This document shows, piece after piece, positions 28,242-36,723 of a stretch of 61,059 nt of DNA. The notes beneath the pieces are model-generated. The model worked only from the letters and a program-made list of their open reading frames with translations. It made no database searches and had not been told where the DNA came from. Made by a program: the position numbers and the translations under genes. Every line of letters starts with the position of its first letter. Positions within the stretch are counted from its first letter, which is position 1. Location of the stretch: positions 254,546-315,604 of the forward strand of contig NZ_VSSR01000016.1 in assembly GCF_008123515.1 (NCBI RefSeq). Direction: 5' to 3'. This stretch comes from Bradyrhizobium cytisi. Its GTDB lineage: Bacteria > Pseudomonadota > Alphaproteobacteria > Rhizobiales > Xanthobacteraceae.

Positions 28242-28493
28242 TTAGCGATGCGCGTTGCCGGCGGCGCGCGCCTCGACGTAGCGAGGATCCGAGGTTGAGC
28301 TGCAGGCGGCCTGATCGGCCCAGGCTTCGAGATCGCCGATGGCGTACACGACACGGCCGCCGAGCTTGCGGAAAGTCGGACCGTTGCCATGGCAGCGATA
28401 CTTCTCCAGTGTGCGCGGCGAGAGGCCAAGGAGGCGCGCGGCCTCGGGGGTGCGCACGTAGCGCGTGGTGAGCTGCGCGGTCCGGTCGAGCAT
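28242..28493 (-). CDS. AlpA/MerR-like helix-turn-helix DNA-binding protein
   Basis: 83 residues. RYVRTPEAARLLGLSPRTLE then KYRCHGNGPTFRKLGGRVVY is the HTH_17/excisionase-type winged helix. The family includes AlpA and Xis-like proteins and small regulators of element genes. It ends 14 bp before the repA start and is likely the first gene of the replication/transfer operon. It could regulate repA or act in excision; no integrase is in the window. Confidence 0.82.
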   Translation of the reverse strand: MLDRTAQLTTRYVRTPEAARLLGLSPRTLEKYRCHGNGPTFRKLGGRVVYAIGDLEAWADQAACSSTSDPRYVEARAAGNAHR

Positions 28494-28698
28494 GGGAGAT
28501 CTCCGTCTTGCCTTGAAGCGCCGCAGCCAAGTCGCGGCTTGTCGGTGCCAGAGTGGCGGAGAGTTTTGGCGTTGGGGGTGGACGAAAATTTACGCCGATT
28601 TGTGTCCCCCCACAGTCGCATCGAGGCGAAGCCAGGCGCTAACAGCGGGCGCGGGTTAACTCATCAGGGCGGGTGGCCTGGTGAAATCGAGGCGCCGG

Positions 28699-29485
28699 TC
28701 AGAGGCCGCGCAGGAGTTTCAGATAGCCACGCTCGACCAGGGCGATCGAATCATGAATGAGGCGGTTCGCCTTGCGGCGGGCATGCGAATCCTTCCACTC
28801 GACCGAACGACGCTGGGCGTGGTCGGAGGCGAGCACCTTCGCTGCCACGTCCCGCGGGCTGCCGCCCAGGTCGTGGACGTCGAAGGCATGGAGGAGCTGA
28901 ATCAGTCGCCGCTTTTGGAATGAAGTCAGCCGCAGAGCCGCCGGCAGAAGAGCGGTGCGCTGGCCAGCAAGGCGGCGCGCGAAGTGTAGCGCCACGTCGG
29001 CCCGCAGTTCGCCCATGCTGTCGAGCGGAACAAGCACGGCAGGGCGGCGCGCGGCCTGCTCGTCACGCAAACGGACATGGAGTTCACCCGACCCCTCCGC
29101 TATCACCAACTCGCGACCGTCGGCATCGGACAGCTCGAGGAGCGACTGCCCGAGAACGCTGCGATCAATCGAACGGGGGGTGTCGAAGCCCGGCGGCGCG
29201 GGCTCCAGGATCAATGTTCCCGGTGACGCTTCCGGGAGCCAAATGGTTGGCTCGGGCCCAACCGGAGAGACTGGGTCATGTGCGACACCGCAACCTCCAT
29301 CGACGTGCGAAACTCATTCGGATGGTTTCGGGATCAGCGTCCTTGCGCGCAATCTGGCGCTCAGTGCGGGCGAAATCGCGGCGGTAGTCAGCATTGCGGC
29401 GAAGGAATTCGAGGGCAAAACCCGGGCGCTCAAGGCGATTCAGGCGCTCGATGGTCTCCGGCGAGCGCCAGTACTGGGTGGGCAT
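28699..29485 (-). pseudogene. Frameshifted DUF6499/DUF2285 protein
   Basis: The upstream part (29276-29485) begins MPTQYWRSPETIERLNRLER and stops early at CRT. In the next frame VAHDPVSPVGPEPTIWLPEA runs without a break into the DUF2285 part (28699-29214: LILEPAPPGFDTP, then LRLTSFQKRRLIQLLHAFDV). One extra base near 29281-29290 (reading GCGGTGTCGC) separates them. Intact homologues are single proteins of about 260 residues with a probable DNA-binding role on integrative elements. This may be a true mutation or a sequencing error. Confidence 0.75.
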
Positions 29486-29601
29486 GGTGTGTCTTCTCGT
29501 CTTTTTGTTCTACCCCCACACCACGATCCGTAAAGACGTTACGAAAGACTAGACCCGGAAGTTGCATCACGCGAGATCGCAATTTGCGTGATTGGGGCAA
29601 C

Positions 29602-29874
29602 TCACTGCATCCGCGGTTGCAACAACTGCTGATATCCGGCTTCCACCATCCATCGCGCGCGGGCGAGATGGCTGTCATGGACGGTTTTGGCACGATCCGG
29701 TTCTCGCGCAGGATCGAGACCGAAGATCACGTGGACCACCTCACGCCAGTCGGCGCCCTCTTCTTCGGCCATCAACAACCGGACATAGATTGCAAGATGT
29801 TTCTCGTCGTAGGCGTTCACACGCTCGGTTATTGGCGGCTGATCGCGGAATCGCAGTTTGTTCAGTTCGTTCAT
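29602..29874 (-). CDS. DUF2285 family protein
   Basis: 90 residues. YDEKHLAIYVRLLMAEEEGA followed by DWREVVHVIFGLDPAREPDR is the DUF2285 core, ending HLARARWMVEAGYQQLL, which resembles a recognition helix. This family is found on conjugative elements, usually in short genes near xre-type regulators. It is a clear paralogue of 33480-33764 and is divergent from the XRE gene at 30104. Function unknown; DNA binding is inferred. Confidence 0.83.
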   Translation of the reverse strand: MNELNKLRFRDQPPITERVNAYDEKHLAIYVRLLMAEEEGADWREVVHVIFGLDPAREPDRAKTVHDSHLARARWMVEAGYQQLLQPRMQ

Positions 29875-30053
29875 GGCAATCGTCCCCTCAACATTGACGC
29901 AACGTCAGACTCATTCATTCGGCCATCGGAACTTCGCAAGCCGCGAAATGTCACATGATACGCCCGCGATGCGCAGACCGCATCACGGCGCTCCCCGAAA
30001 ACGGCAAACAGGGCCTACGGCAGAACCATGAATAGCACGGGGCTGCGCGAATC

Positions 30054-30081
30054 GGAACGATCGTTCCTGGAACGATCGTGC
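30054..30081. promoter_or_regulatory. Tandem palindromic operator (GGAACGATCGTTCC and near copy)
   Basis: A perfect 14-base palindrome at 30054-30067 is followed after one base by GGAACGATCGTGC at 30069-30081. It sits 23 bp before the XRE start and suits repressor-dimer binding. Confidence 0.7.
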
Positions 30082-30103
30082 TGATGTGAGTTCCCTTGTC
30101 GCC

Positions 30104-30337
30104 ATGGATCTCAAGGAGGTCATGGCGATCAATCTGCGTCGGATACGTCATGTGAAGAAAATGACGCAGGAAGAGTTGGCAGATGGCGCCGGACTGAGTG
30201 TCCGTTACGTCGGCGCCATTGAACGCGCCGATGTGTCGGCCAGCGTAACCGTGCTCGGCCGAATCGCGAAGGCGCTAGGCGTCGAAGCAACCGATCTGAT
30301 CAAGCGAACGGCGGTTCATCCTCATCGCGCTCGATGA
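30104..30337 (+). CDS. XRE-family transcriptional regulator
   Basis: 77 residues from the ATG at 30104 (MDLKEVMAINLRRIRHVKKM); a GTG at 30086 would add six residues over the operator's edge. The HTH is TQEELADGAGLSVRYVGAIE, followed by RADVSASVTVLGRIAKALGV, so the protein is little more than a DNA-binding domain. The tandem palindrome just upstream is probably its own operator. It may control the divergent DUF2285 gene or the transfer genes, like phage or C-protein-type repressors. Confidence 0.88.
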   Translation: MDLKEVMAINLRRIRHVKKMTQEELADGAGLSVRYVGAIERADVSASVTVLGRIAKALGVEATDLIKRTAVHPHRAR

Positions 30338-30501
30338 CGCGACGAATTTGTGCTCCATCGCGGCACTGCCACGTTGTGAATCACCTCCGCATTGCCTCAC
30401 GCATAAGTTGATAGGCGGCTTTACGTAAATCTGATTTGTCTCCAAAGACGCATGCTTGGTCCAGGGACGGGAGAGCATGCTGAGTGAGATGGAGTCGCTT
30501 T

Positions 30502-30912
30502 ATGACCCTGTACGAGCACTTGCCAGTCGACATCCGTGAAACGGTGGACACTCTGGTCGTGGAACTCAGGCCTCAACCTTGGCCAACTCGATTCCTCGCG
30601 CTGATTGGTCTCCTCGGAGAGAAGTTGGAGGCTCGGAGCGACCCGGAGCCGTGGCATCTGATCCAACAATGGACCGGCATAGTGACGGCGACGTTGGAGC
30701 ATCTGCGGCCCGACAGTTCGGTCATCGAATGCCTGGGGCTGATGAGCATAAGCTTCAACGACCAATGGCGCGCTCAGGCGCTCGGCCAGATCGAACGGGA
30801 TCCCACTGTGCTGGATCGCCTGGTCGCAATCTGTCCCGACTGGGATGACATCGTCGATAGCGTGTTGGAGGCCAATCAAAGACGGCCGATCAAAGCGGGA
30901 CGCGGCGGCTAA
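30502..30912 (+). CDS. Hypothetical protein
   Basis: 136 residues from the ATG at 30502 (MTLYEHLPVDIRETVDTLVV); a start at 30484 is also open. The composition is that of a real soluble protein: mostly helical, tryptophan-rich (PQPWPTRFLALIG, EPWHLIQQWTG) and acidic toward the end (CPDWDDIVDSVLEAN). I recognise no family. It stands alone downstream of the XRE gene, 164 bp away, within the accessory part of the element. Confidence 0.6.
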   Translation: MTLYEHLPVDIRETVDTLVVELRPQPWPTRFLALIGLLGEKLEARSDPEPWHLIQQWTGIVTATLEHLRPDSSVIECLGLMSISFNDQWRAQALGQIERDPTVLDRLVAICPDWDDIVDSVLEANQRRPIKAGRGG

Positions 30913-31027
30913 TCGGCATCTGCTACGCCCTCGCCGCTTGCGCCGTCACGGCAACGAGGTGCCTTCGCAATTCTTGGGCGTGGCGATGCCCCGCCCGGAC
31001 CAGCCGGGCGAGGCATTGTGGGCCGGG

Positions 31028-31354
31028 TCAGTCGCCGTTGCGACGGCTGGGGCGGGACCAGATCAGGCTGAAGCCCTCACCGTCCTCGTCGTCGAAGAGG
31101 TTGGCGAAGATCGGAGCGGTGAAGCTCGGATCGTCGAGCTTCAGGCTCAGATAGTCGCGGCCCTCGTTGGAGCGCTTGGACCAGCTTGCCCCGATCTCAA
31201 CTCGACCGACATAGACCCGGTGGCTCGGTGCGTTCTCGCCGGAGCGGTTGGTTTCGGGGACGATCCGGACGTTCCTGGCCTGGAGTGAGAGAGTGACGAT
31301 TTCGCCGGTGAACTCGTTCGAGCCGGTCTTCTTGAAGGTGCCGATGGTCGCCAT
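31028..31354 (-). CDS. DUF736 family protein (second copy)
   Basis: 108 residues (MATIGTFKKTGSNEFTGEIV). ENAPSHRVYVGRVEIGASWS and a final LIWSRPSRRN match the family. AAGGAGAA lies 6 bases before the ATG. It is diverged from the copy at 24802-25137, so it is not a recent duplicate; it more likely came with a second element or an older module. No operon partner survives next to it. Confidence 0.85.
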   Translation of the reverse strand: MATIGTFKKTGSNEFTGEIVTLSLQARNVRIVPETNRSGENAPSHRVYVGRVEIGASWSKRSNEGRDYLSLKLDDPSFTAPIFANLFDDEDGEGFSLIWSRPSRRNGD

Positions 31355-31984
31355 GGTAGTTCTCCTTGATCTCTGTTTTTCGAGCCCGCACCTTGCGGCC
31401 TCGATGGTGATCGACGGGCCGGAGGCGATCGACGGCGCACCCCGGGGCCGAAGCGTCAGCGGAGGATGGCAGCCAGGCGACTTTCTTGTTTCGCGAGGAA
31501 TGACGGCGCAGCCGGCAGGGGAAGAAAGTCGATCGGCGCCGTTGCGCCATAGGCGGTCGAGGCTTTAGCCGCCCTTCGGCCAGATCCACCCATCGAAGAG
31601 GCCGTTCGGTGCGCTCGATTCGAACAGAGCTGGCATCAAGGAGAACATGGCGATTTTCGAGTTCCGCAGAGAGTCCGGCCCAACGCATTCAAGGTGATTG
31701 GGTCTCTGTCCTGGCCGGGCACCGATCTCCGCTTCCGTAACCAAACCTCGGCAGCACGCCCCGTTCACGATGGTCGCTGGCCGTGTCTGTGAGCCGTCGC
31801 CGTTTGGTCCATACCGTCTCAACGAATGCCACGAACCCGGCCACGCTGCGATGATTCGAGCCTCGGCGCGGGGCAGATCTAGTCCAGTTTCGATGACGAA
31901 GATCGCGGGCGTTCAGATACCTGGTCCATTCCCACTCCAGCCGACATGATGGTCCCAGTCCCGCGCCAACCCCTGTCCGGCTGG
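31355..31984. other. Gene-free stretch in the scar zone
   Basis: About 630 bp. Open frames are short and give no recognisable protein on either strand. It is probably decayed sequence between the second DUF736 gene and the membrane-protein fragment. Confidence 0.5.
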
Positions 31985-32165
31985 TCCGGGTACGGGCCAT
32001 TCCGGTGAAGCGGACGAACGCCGTGATGCCAACGGCAATGGCGCCGACGACCGCGAAGATGGTCTGCCAGGTGGGTGAAGGCATCGCCATCTGGGCGATT
32101 CCATGGGTGGCGTTGTAACCGGCGACGGTGGCAGGCGCGCATAGAAGAGGATGATCGAGTATCAT
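31985..32165 (-). pseudogene. 3' fragment duplicate of the membrane protein at 34297-34719
   Basis: PATVAGYNATHGIAQMAMPS and PTWQTIFAVVGAIAVGITAF then VRFTGM match residues of the intact gene (PATVAGYSATYGIAQMAMPS and on) almost without gaps. The 5' two thirds are missing and the end runs into unrelated sequence. A remnant of a partial duplication or of a second element. Confidence 0.75.
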
Positions 32166-32657
32166 GCAGAAGAGTAATTCCGCCGAATGGCTCGGTTGGG
32201 AAGGTTCATTCCAGTAACATGGTGACGATGATTACACGTTCGCCAAGACTCGTCGTGCTCCACCTGTCCGAGTGCGAATCTGTGTTCGGTTCCGCGCCTT
32301 GAGCCGGTGTTGATCAGGCGCCATCGCGGTCCGGCGGAAAGATCATCTGCAAGCGGGGTCGATATAACTTTGCTTCTTTCTGGTCTGTGGTGAATGCGGT
32401 GTCGTGCCGATGCGTCAACTTTGGATACCAATTTCATTGACCAGCACGCTGTATCGCCGGATATTCACGAGTGGCAGGTTGTTCTGCTCAGGGTCACCGC
32501 AATGAAAACGAACGACGGAAGTGTGATGCACGACATGCGAAGCCGCATGCCCCATCGCTGTGTCTCGGCGGCGACCGGCGTCTGTTGTTGATCGTTTCGC
32601 AAAATCCAGATCAATCAACAATTAGACAAGAGCGCCGAGTCCGGCGATTCAGCACAC
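32166..32657. other. Gene-free stretch in the scar zone
   Basis: About 490 bp. I see no homology, no strong hairpin and no repeat shared with other parts of the window. It may contain the promoter of the small gene at 32658. Confidence 0.5.
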
Positions 32658-32876
32658 ATGTCCCAAGCCTATGTCATCGAAGTATCGGATCGAACCGCGG
32701 GTATCGTCGTCAGCGAAGAGCGCGGTTTTCGCTTTTTCTCGTCCGAACGCGCCTTCGACAGCCTTGACGGCGATCATTTCGGCTCCGCGCGCGCCGCAGA
32801 ACGCGCAGCAAGGGCGCTCGTCGAGCGGCGCCGACACGCAGGCAGCCGGACGGCATATCCTCTAGGGGTTGATTAG
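32658..32876 (+). CDS. Small hypothetical protein
   Basis: 72 residues beginning MSQAYVIEVSDRTAGIVVSE, then ERGFRFFSSERAFDSLDGDH and FGSARAAERAARALVERR. The even composition and the pattern 'GFRFFSSE..F..L.G..F.SA..AE.AA' are typical of a conserved small rhizobial protein. No function is known to me. Its frame is much better than the overlapping alternatives on both strands. Confidence 0.62.
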   Translation: MSQAYVIEVSDRTAGIVVSEERGFRFFSSERAFDSLDGDHFGSARAAERAARALVERRRHAGSRTAYPLGVD

Positions 32877-32927
32877 CTGGTGCAGTGAGCAACGCGGACC
32901 GACAGTGCTGCGCTCGCGCTCCCACGG

Positions 32928-33269
32928 CTAAGGAGTTGAAAGGCGTAGCGTCATTACACTCGGATTTCCTCGATCACTCTGCCCGGCCTTGCGTGGATGC
33001 CCGCACCCCGGCGTGGTTGCCGGAAGTGTCCGCGTCACTGCATGTTTCTTAGTGAGTTCTACCGCATCGCCGACGGTCAAAATACACTCAACAGCATCAT
33101 CGGAAATCTCGAAACCAAACTCCCGCTCAAATTTGAGCACCAATTCGACCATGTCTAGGCTATCTGCGCGAAGGTCGTCGATAAGGCTGGCATTATCCAC
33201 CACTTCATCGGGATCAACAACAAGCTATTCGACCACGATAATCCTGGCGCGTTCGGCAACGTCGATCAT
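32928..33269 (-). pseudogene. Acyl carrier protein gene with an in-frame amber codon
   Basis: From the ATG at 33269 the frame reads MIDVAERARIIVVE, then TAG (33225-33227), then [20 protein letters not shown] followed by the phosphopantetheine site DSLDMVEL and [20 protein letters not shown]. This is a standard ACP apart from the stop in helix I. The C-terminus also runs about 35 residues past the usual end. A GTG at 33203 could restart, but would lack helix I, so a working carrier is unlikely. The neighbourhood has no fatty-acid or polyketide genes. Confidence 0.75.
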
Positions 33270-33479
33270 GTTTCAAGCCTGCATCGTTACATCGTGGCAA
33301 AGAATGGCTCGTCATTCAGTCCGCCGTAGCAGGGCCGTCCACTGTCACGAAAGGTCCTTGTAAGAATATTGCTTCGCTGGAGTTCGTCCATCTCGTTTTT
33401 GCGGTTACAAGGAGAAGGCTGTTCTCCGCACGCAACCGACTCATCCGCATTGAGGGGCTTGTCGGAGCCGAGCAGCGTG

Positions 33480-33764
33480 TCAATTCAGGGCGGGAAAACC
33501 GCCGCGCAGCAGGTGTCGATATCCGTGCTCGCTCATCCATTTTGCGCGCGCAAGGTGGCTGTCGAAGGTGCGGCGGGCCCGCTGCGGCTCGTTGTCCACG
33601 TCGATATGCAGCACAATCTTCGCTACTTCGCGCCAGTCGGCGCCCTCGGCATCCGCGTCCAGCAGACGCCAGTAGGTGACGAGGTGCTTGTAATCATAGG
33701 GCGTGAGCATCGAATCTACCGGCGCCGTGTCGGCGACGTCGGGATCGAGCGGCGGTTTTTGCAT
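33480..33764 (-). CDS. DUF2285 family protein (paralogue)
   Basis: 94 residues from the ATG at 33764 (MQKPPLDPDVADTAPVDSML) with GAGG seven bases before; a TTG at 33779 is less likely. YDYKHLVTYWRLLDADAEGA, DWREVAKIVLHIDVDNEPQR and HLARAKWMSEHGYRHLLRGG align with 29602-29874 over the whole core. The two copies are clearly separate genes, not recent duplicates. Likely DNA-binding, function unknown. Confidence 0.83.
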   Translation of the reverse strand: MQKPPLDPDVADTAPVDSMLTPYDYKHLVTYWRLLDADAEGADWREVAKIVLHIDVDNEPQRARRTFDSHLARAKWMSEHGYRHLLRGGFPALN

Positions 33765-33828
33765 GGGACGACCTCGCAATGTTCTGTCTGATGCGTCACT
33801 TAGCGCCGCCTTTTTGGCCGCCTGATGT

Positions 33829-34290
33829 CATATCAGGGCCGTCTTGCGGATCACGCGATGTTCGGGACGCATCAGGCTTGCCGATGTGTTAGTTGGCCTG
33901 AGGTCCGGACGCCGATCGGAGAGCCCCAAGCAATTGATCAAGCTAGCGAAGGAGGCGACAACGGCGGTAGGTTGTCGAACCGAAAAAAGCCTATCTCGCT
34001 GGTTTCTACGCCGGAACATGGTTCGTTGTCATGGGCCGTTCGCTGAGAAAAAACAGCTTGTAGAAGTCCCGCACGTCGGGAGCGCCAGTCTGTCCAGCCC
34101 TGTGGCAGACCTGTAGAGACGGAGCGCATTGACACGCAGGCCAGCCTCCTCGAATATTTCCCTCTCGACATTCTGTGCGGCCGACCAGCCGACCTCAACC
34201 ACCGGGCAAAGTCCAGAGGTCATCGCTGCGCTCGCGCACCAGGAGGATCGCATCATCCTGCCCAATGGCCGTGACAATGTCAGCCCGTGC
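33829..34290 (-). pseudogene. NUDIX hydrolase pseudogene, multiple frameshifts
   Basis: Pieces in order: DDAILLVRERSDDLWTLPGG, then VGWSAAQNVEREIFEEAGLR (the Nudix box, with W where G-E is usual), then DFYKLFFL, then ETSEIGFFRFDNLPPLS, then DRRPDLRPT. At least three frame changes are needed. The N-terminal domain is lost, and the fragment begins only a few bases after the stop of the membrane-protein gene. Intact relatives hydrolyse nucleoside-diphosphate derivatives. Confidence 0.75.
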
Positions 34291-34296
34291 CAAGCG

Positions 34297-34719
34297 TTAT
34301 CTGGCTGGTCCGGGTGCGGCCATTCCGGTGAAGCGGACGAAGGCCGAGATGCTGACGGCAGTCGCCCCGAGGACCGCGAAAATCGTCTGCCAGGTGGGTG
34401 AAGGCATCGCCATCTGCGCGATTCCATACGTGGCGCTGTAACCGGCGACGGTGGCGGGTGCGACATAGAGGATGATGATCAGGAGCCGGAGCCAGGTCCA
34501 TGTCACGAAAGCGAGCACGAGTTGGCCGATGCCGAAGGTTGCTCCGCCCGCCACCAGGCCCACTGCGATGCAGCCGAGCATGCCGGCCCCCGAGTGGAAG
34601 GCCCAAATGCCAATCGTCAGGGCGGCGAAGAAAGGCAGTGCGAAGACAGCAAGCGTGAACAGCAGCCAGGCAAAGAAGCCGATGCCGAGGATGACGAGCG
34701 GTGGTCCGAAGATGATCAT
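34297..34719 (-). CDS. Integral membrane protein of unknown function
   Basis: 140 residues from the ATG at 34719 (MIIFGPPLVILGIGFFAWLL). About four membrane spans: 8-40, 47-70, 74-92 and 108-130, with a short PATVAGYSATYGIAQMAMPS loop. Small proteins like this recur on rhizobial integrative elements next to a 50-60-residue single-span protein such as the one at 34867. The C-terminus (TGMAAPGPAR) abuts the NUDIX pseudogene, so the original end may be altered. Confidence 0.72.
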   Translation of the reverse strand: MIIFGPPLVILGIGFFAWLLFTLAVFALPFFAALTIGIWAFHSGAGMLGCIAVGLVAGGATFGIGQLVLAFVTWTWLRLLIIILYVAPATVAGYSATYGIAQMAMPSPTWQTIFAVLGATAVSISAFVRFTGMAAPGPAR

Positions 34720-34866
34720 GGCGGTGGGCTCCGTGAGATAAAGGTCTGACGGTCGCGCCTTCCACCACCACCACGGCGCGGGCATGAGTATAGCCGCAGG
34801 CAGGCGCCAGCGGGAGCGAAAATCCCGCTGGCCTTGCGCAGTCCAACGCGCCTAGCGTTGCACCCT

Positions 34867-35034
34867 TCATGGTTGAAATGGGTCGAATTCATGTACGACG
34901 GCGGCCGGATCGCCGTCGTATTCGGCGGCCGGCATGACGCCGTAGCTGCCAGTGTCAGCATGAAAGACGACGACGCAGACCATGAGGGTGATGGCGAGGT
35001 TCCAGCCGTTAGCAAATGCGAGGGTTTGAGACAT
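34867..35034 (-). CDS. Small single-span membrane protein
   Basis: 55 residues from the ATG at 35034 (MSQTLAFANGWNLAITLMVC). One hydrophobic span covers about residues 11-25, then FHADTGSYGVMPAAEYDGDP and HEFDPFQP. GGAGCC lies before the start. It precedes the four-span membrane protein by about 150 bp on the same strand and may be expressed with it. Function unknown. Confidence 0.62.
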   Translation of the reverse strand: MSQTLAFANGWNLAITLMVCVVVFHADTGSYGVMPAAEYDGDPAAVVHEFDPFQP

Positions 35035-35353
35035 TGATCCGGCTCCTGTGCTGAGGCGGGGACCATCCCCGCGCGACAGGCGCCCGACGTGTCGGGCCGA
35101 GGGCCGCAATCACCGCGCAGACGAAGACGGAGCGGCGGCACGCTCACGCGTAAGCCGACCCCTTGCGGGTTGATGGCATTAGACCTCTCGGTCCGACCAA
35201 GGATCAGCGCTGATAGACGCGGGGTGGCGCCCGTCGACAGGAGTCTGGTTGTCAGGGCCGCGTGCCTCCCGGCTGGTACATCGTTGCCGTGACGGTGCAG
35301 TCGCTGATCGGCTAGAATGGATTGTGAGTCGATGTGCGGTTGAGGAGGCCGGC

Positions 35354-35548
35354 ATGGCGGAATTCACAGGACGCAACCTGCATCTGGTGAAAAAAGCGCT
35401 TGCGATCGCGGTGCTGGCGATCGAGCGTCAGCCGGGACCGTTTCAGTCGGCTTCGGATCAAAGCGACATGAAGACGTTGCTCGATGATATGATCGAGAAC
35501 GACACCGAGCGCGTGGCAAGGATCGCTGTGACCGGCGAGCCCGACTGA
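35354..35548 (+). CDS. Small hypothetical protein
   Basis: 64 residues (MAEFTGRNLHLVKKALAIAV, then LAIERQPGPFQSASDQSDMK and TLLDDMIENDTERVARIAV). A good GAGGAGG lies 6 bases before the ATG. Mostly helical and acidic. I do not recognise the family; it is probably a genuine short accessory gene. Confidence 0.62.
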   Translation: MAEFTGRNLHLVKKALAIAVLAIERQPGPFQSASDQSDMKTLLDDMIENDTERVARIAVTGEPD

Positions 35549-35904
35549 ATGGGGCCGATGACCAATATGGGGCAGTCCGTCGACTTCCTGACCGCCTTAG
35601 CGCTTGAAGCCGCATAGCGGAAACACGGCAGCCTCGCGTTCCCGGCGCGCCAAAATTCGCCGGCCGCGGCGACGTGCTGGTATTGGCGTTTGATAGAAGG
35701 AAAGCGTTATAGCCGGACTTCTCCCCTCTGAGCATCATCGGCGATTACTGCGGCAAAAGAGATAGCCTACGATTTATGAGGCTTGTCCTGATATTATTTG
35801 TCGAGGAATTGCGATTCCTACGGTAACTGGCTTCCCGCCGTCGTCTGCAGCCCAGAGGTCGTCACGATCATTCGAGCTTCAACAGGAAAACGAGGATACC
35901 CGGC
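35549..35904. other. Intergenic stretch
   Basis: 356 bp, AT-richer than its flanks from 35700 onward (GATATTATTTGTCGAGGAAT around 35792). No gene or clear repeat is seen. It likely holds the promoter of the gene at 35905. Confidence 0.5.
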
Positions 35905-36609
35905 ATGGGTGAGATCAATATCCCCCGCGATCACCAAAATGCCCTCGCTGTGATCGATACCAACGAGCTGAACAGGCTTATCGAGAACGCAATCCGCGAG
36001 GAACGATCAGGTGATCTGCACCGCCTCCCTCTCGCGAGCTGTGGACCCTACGTTGCGAGACAACTTCATCATTTTGAACAGGCATTGACGAAGCACTGCC
36101 AGGCCAAGGCACCACGAAAGTGTGCGGAAACAGAAAATACCCTCCGACGCGCGGGTAGTGATTTGTCATTCGCGGTCGAGGCTATGAAGCGCCGCATGGA
36201 AACGGAACAGAAGGAAGGGCAGCTCTTCTACGTCGACGACCAGATCGTGCCGCCCTACCACTTCGATAGTCGCCTGAGTGTCAGAGTGAGCTATCGGTGG
36301 CGCCGGGCCGTCGACGACGAGTGGACATCCGGCAGCATAACGTTTGTCCATGAGGTAGATCTACGTCCCGACTATACGATGCCCGTCCCCAAGCGAAAGC
36401 CAAGCGCTGCCAAGCAGGAGCAGGATCGGCAGACCAAGCTGTATGAAACATGGCAGCACCTGATGAGAGGCGCGCTCTATTCGGTCAGGGATTATTTCAG
36501 GGAGGGCGGTGACGGAGATAAGATTCCGCAGACATTTCAGGCGACGGTCGATTCGCATACCCGCGGGCTGAACAATTACAGCACTCGGTTCTGGCGCCAG
36601 CCCGCCTAA
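35905..36609 (+). CDS. Hypothetical protein
   Basis: 234 residues (MGEINIPRDHQNALAVIDTN). The N-terminal half is helical (LNRLIENAIREERSGD, TENTLRRAGSDLSFAVEAMK). A middle beta-like section reads SRLSVRVSYRWRRAVDDEWT then SGSITFVHEVDLRP, and the end is basic and helical. No signal peptide or membrane span. I do not know the family. It is followed 114 bp later by a coiled-coil gene on the same strand, so the two may form a unit. Confidence 0.65.
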   Translation: MGEINIPRDHQNALAVIDTNELNRLIENAIREERSGDLHRLPLASCGPYVARQLHHFEQALTKHCQAKAPRKCAETENTLRRAGSDLSFAVEAMKRRMETEQKEGQLFYVDDQIVPPYHFDSRLSVRVSYRWRRAVDDEWTSGSITFVHEVDLRPDYTMPVPKRKPSAAKQEQDRQTKLYETWQHLMRGALYSVRDYFREGGDGDKIPQTFQATVDSHTRGLNNYSTRFWRQPA

Positions 36610-36723
36610 TTTTCGAGGCGAATGACGTCATCTGGGCCCCGCTCCCACCACCTACGAGCCGCCTCATTTTTGCTCGTTCAGGCTTGCACAAATTTCTCAA
36701 ACATTCGCGAGGAAGAAGGGCGG

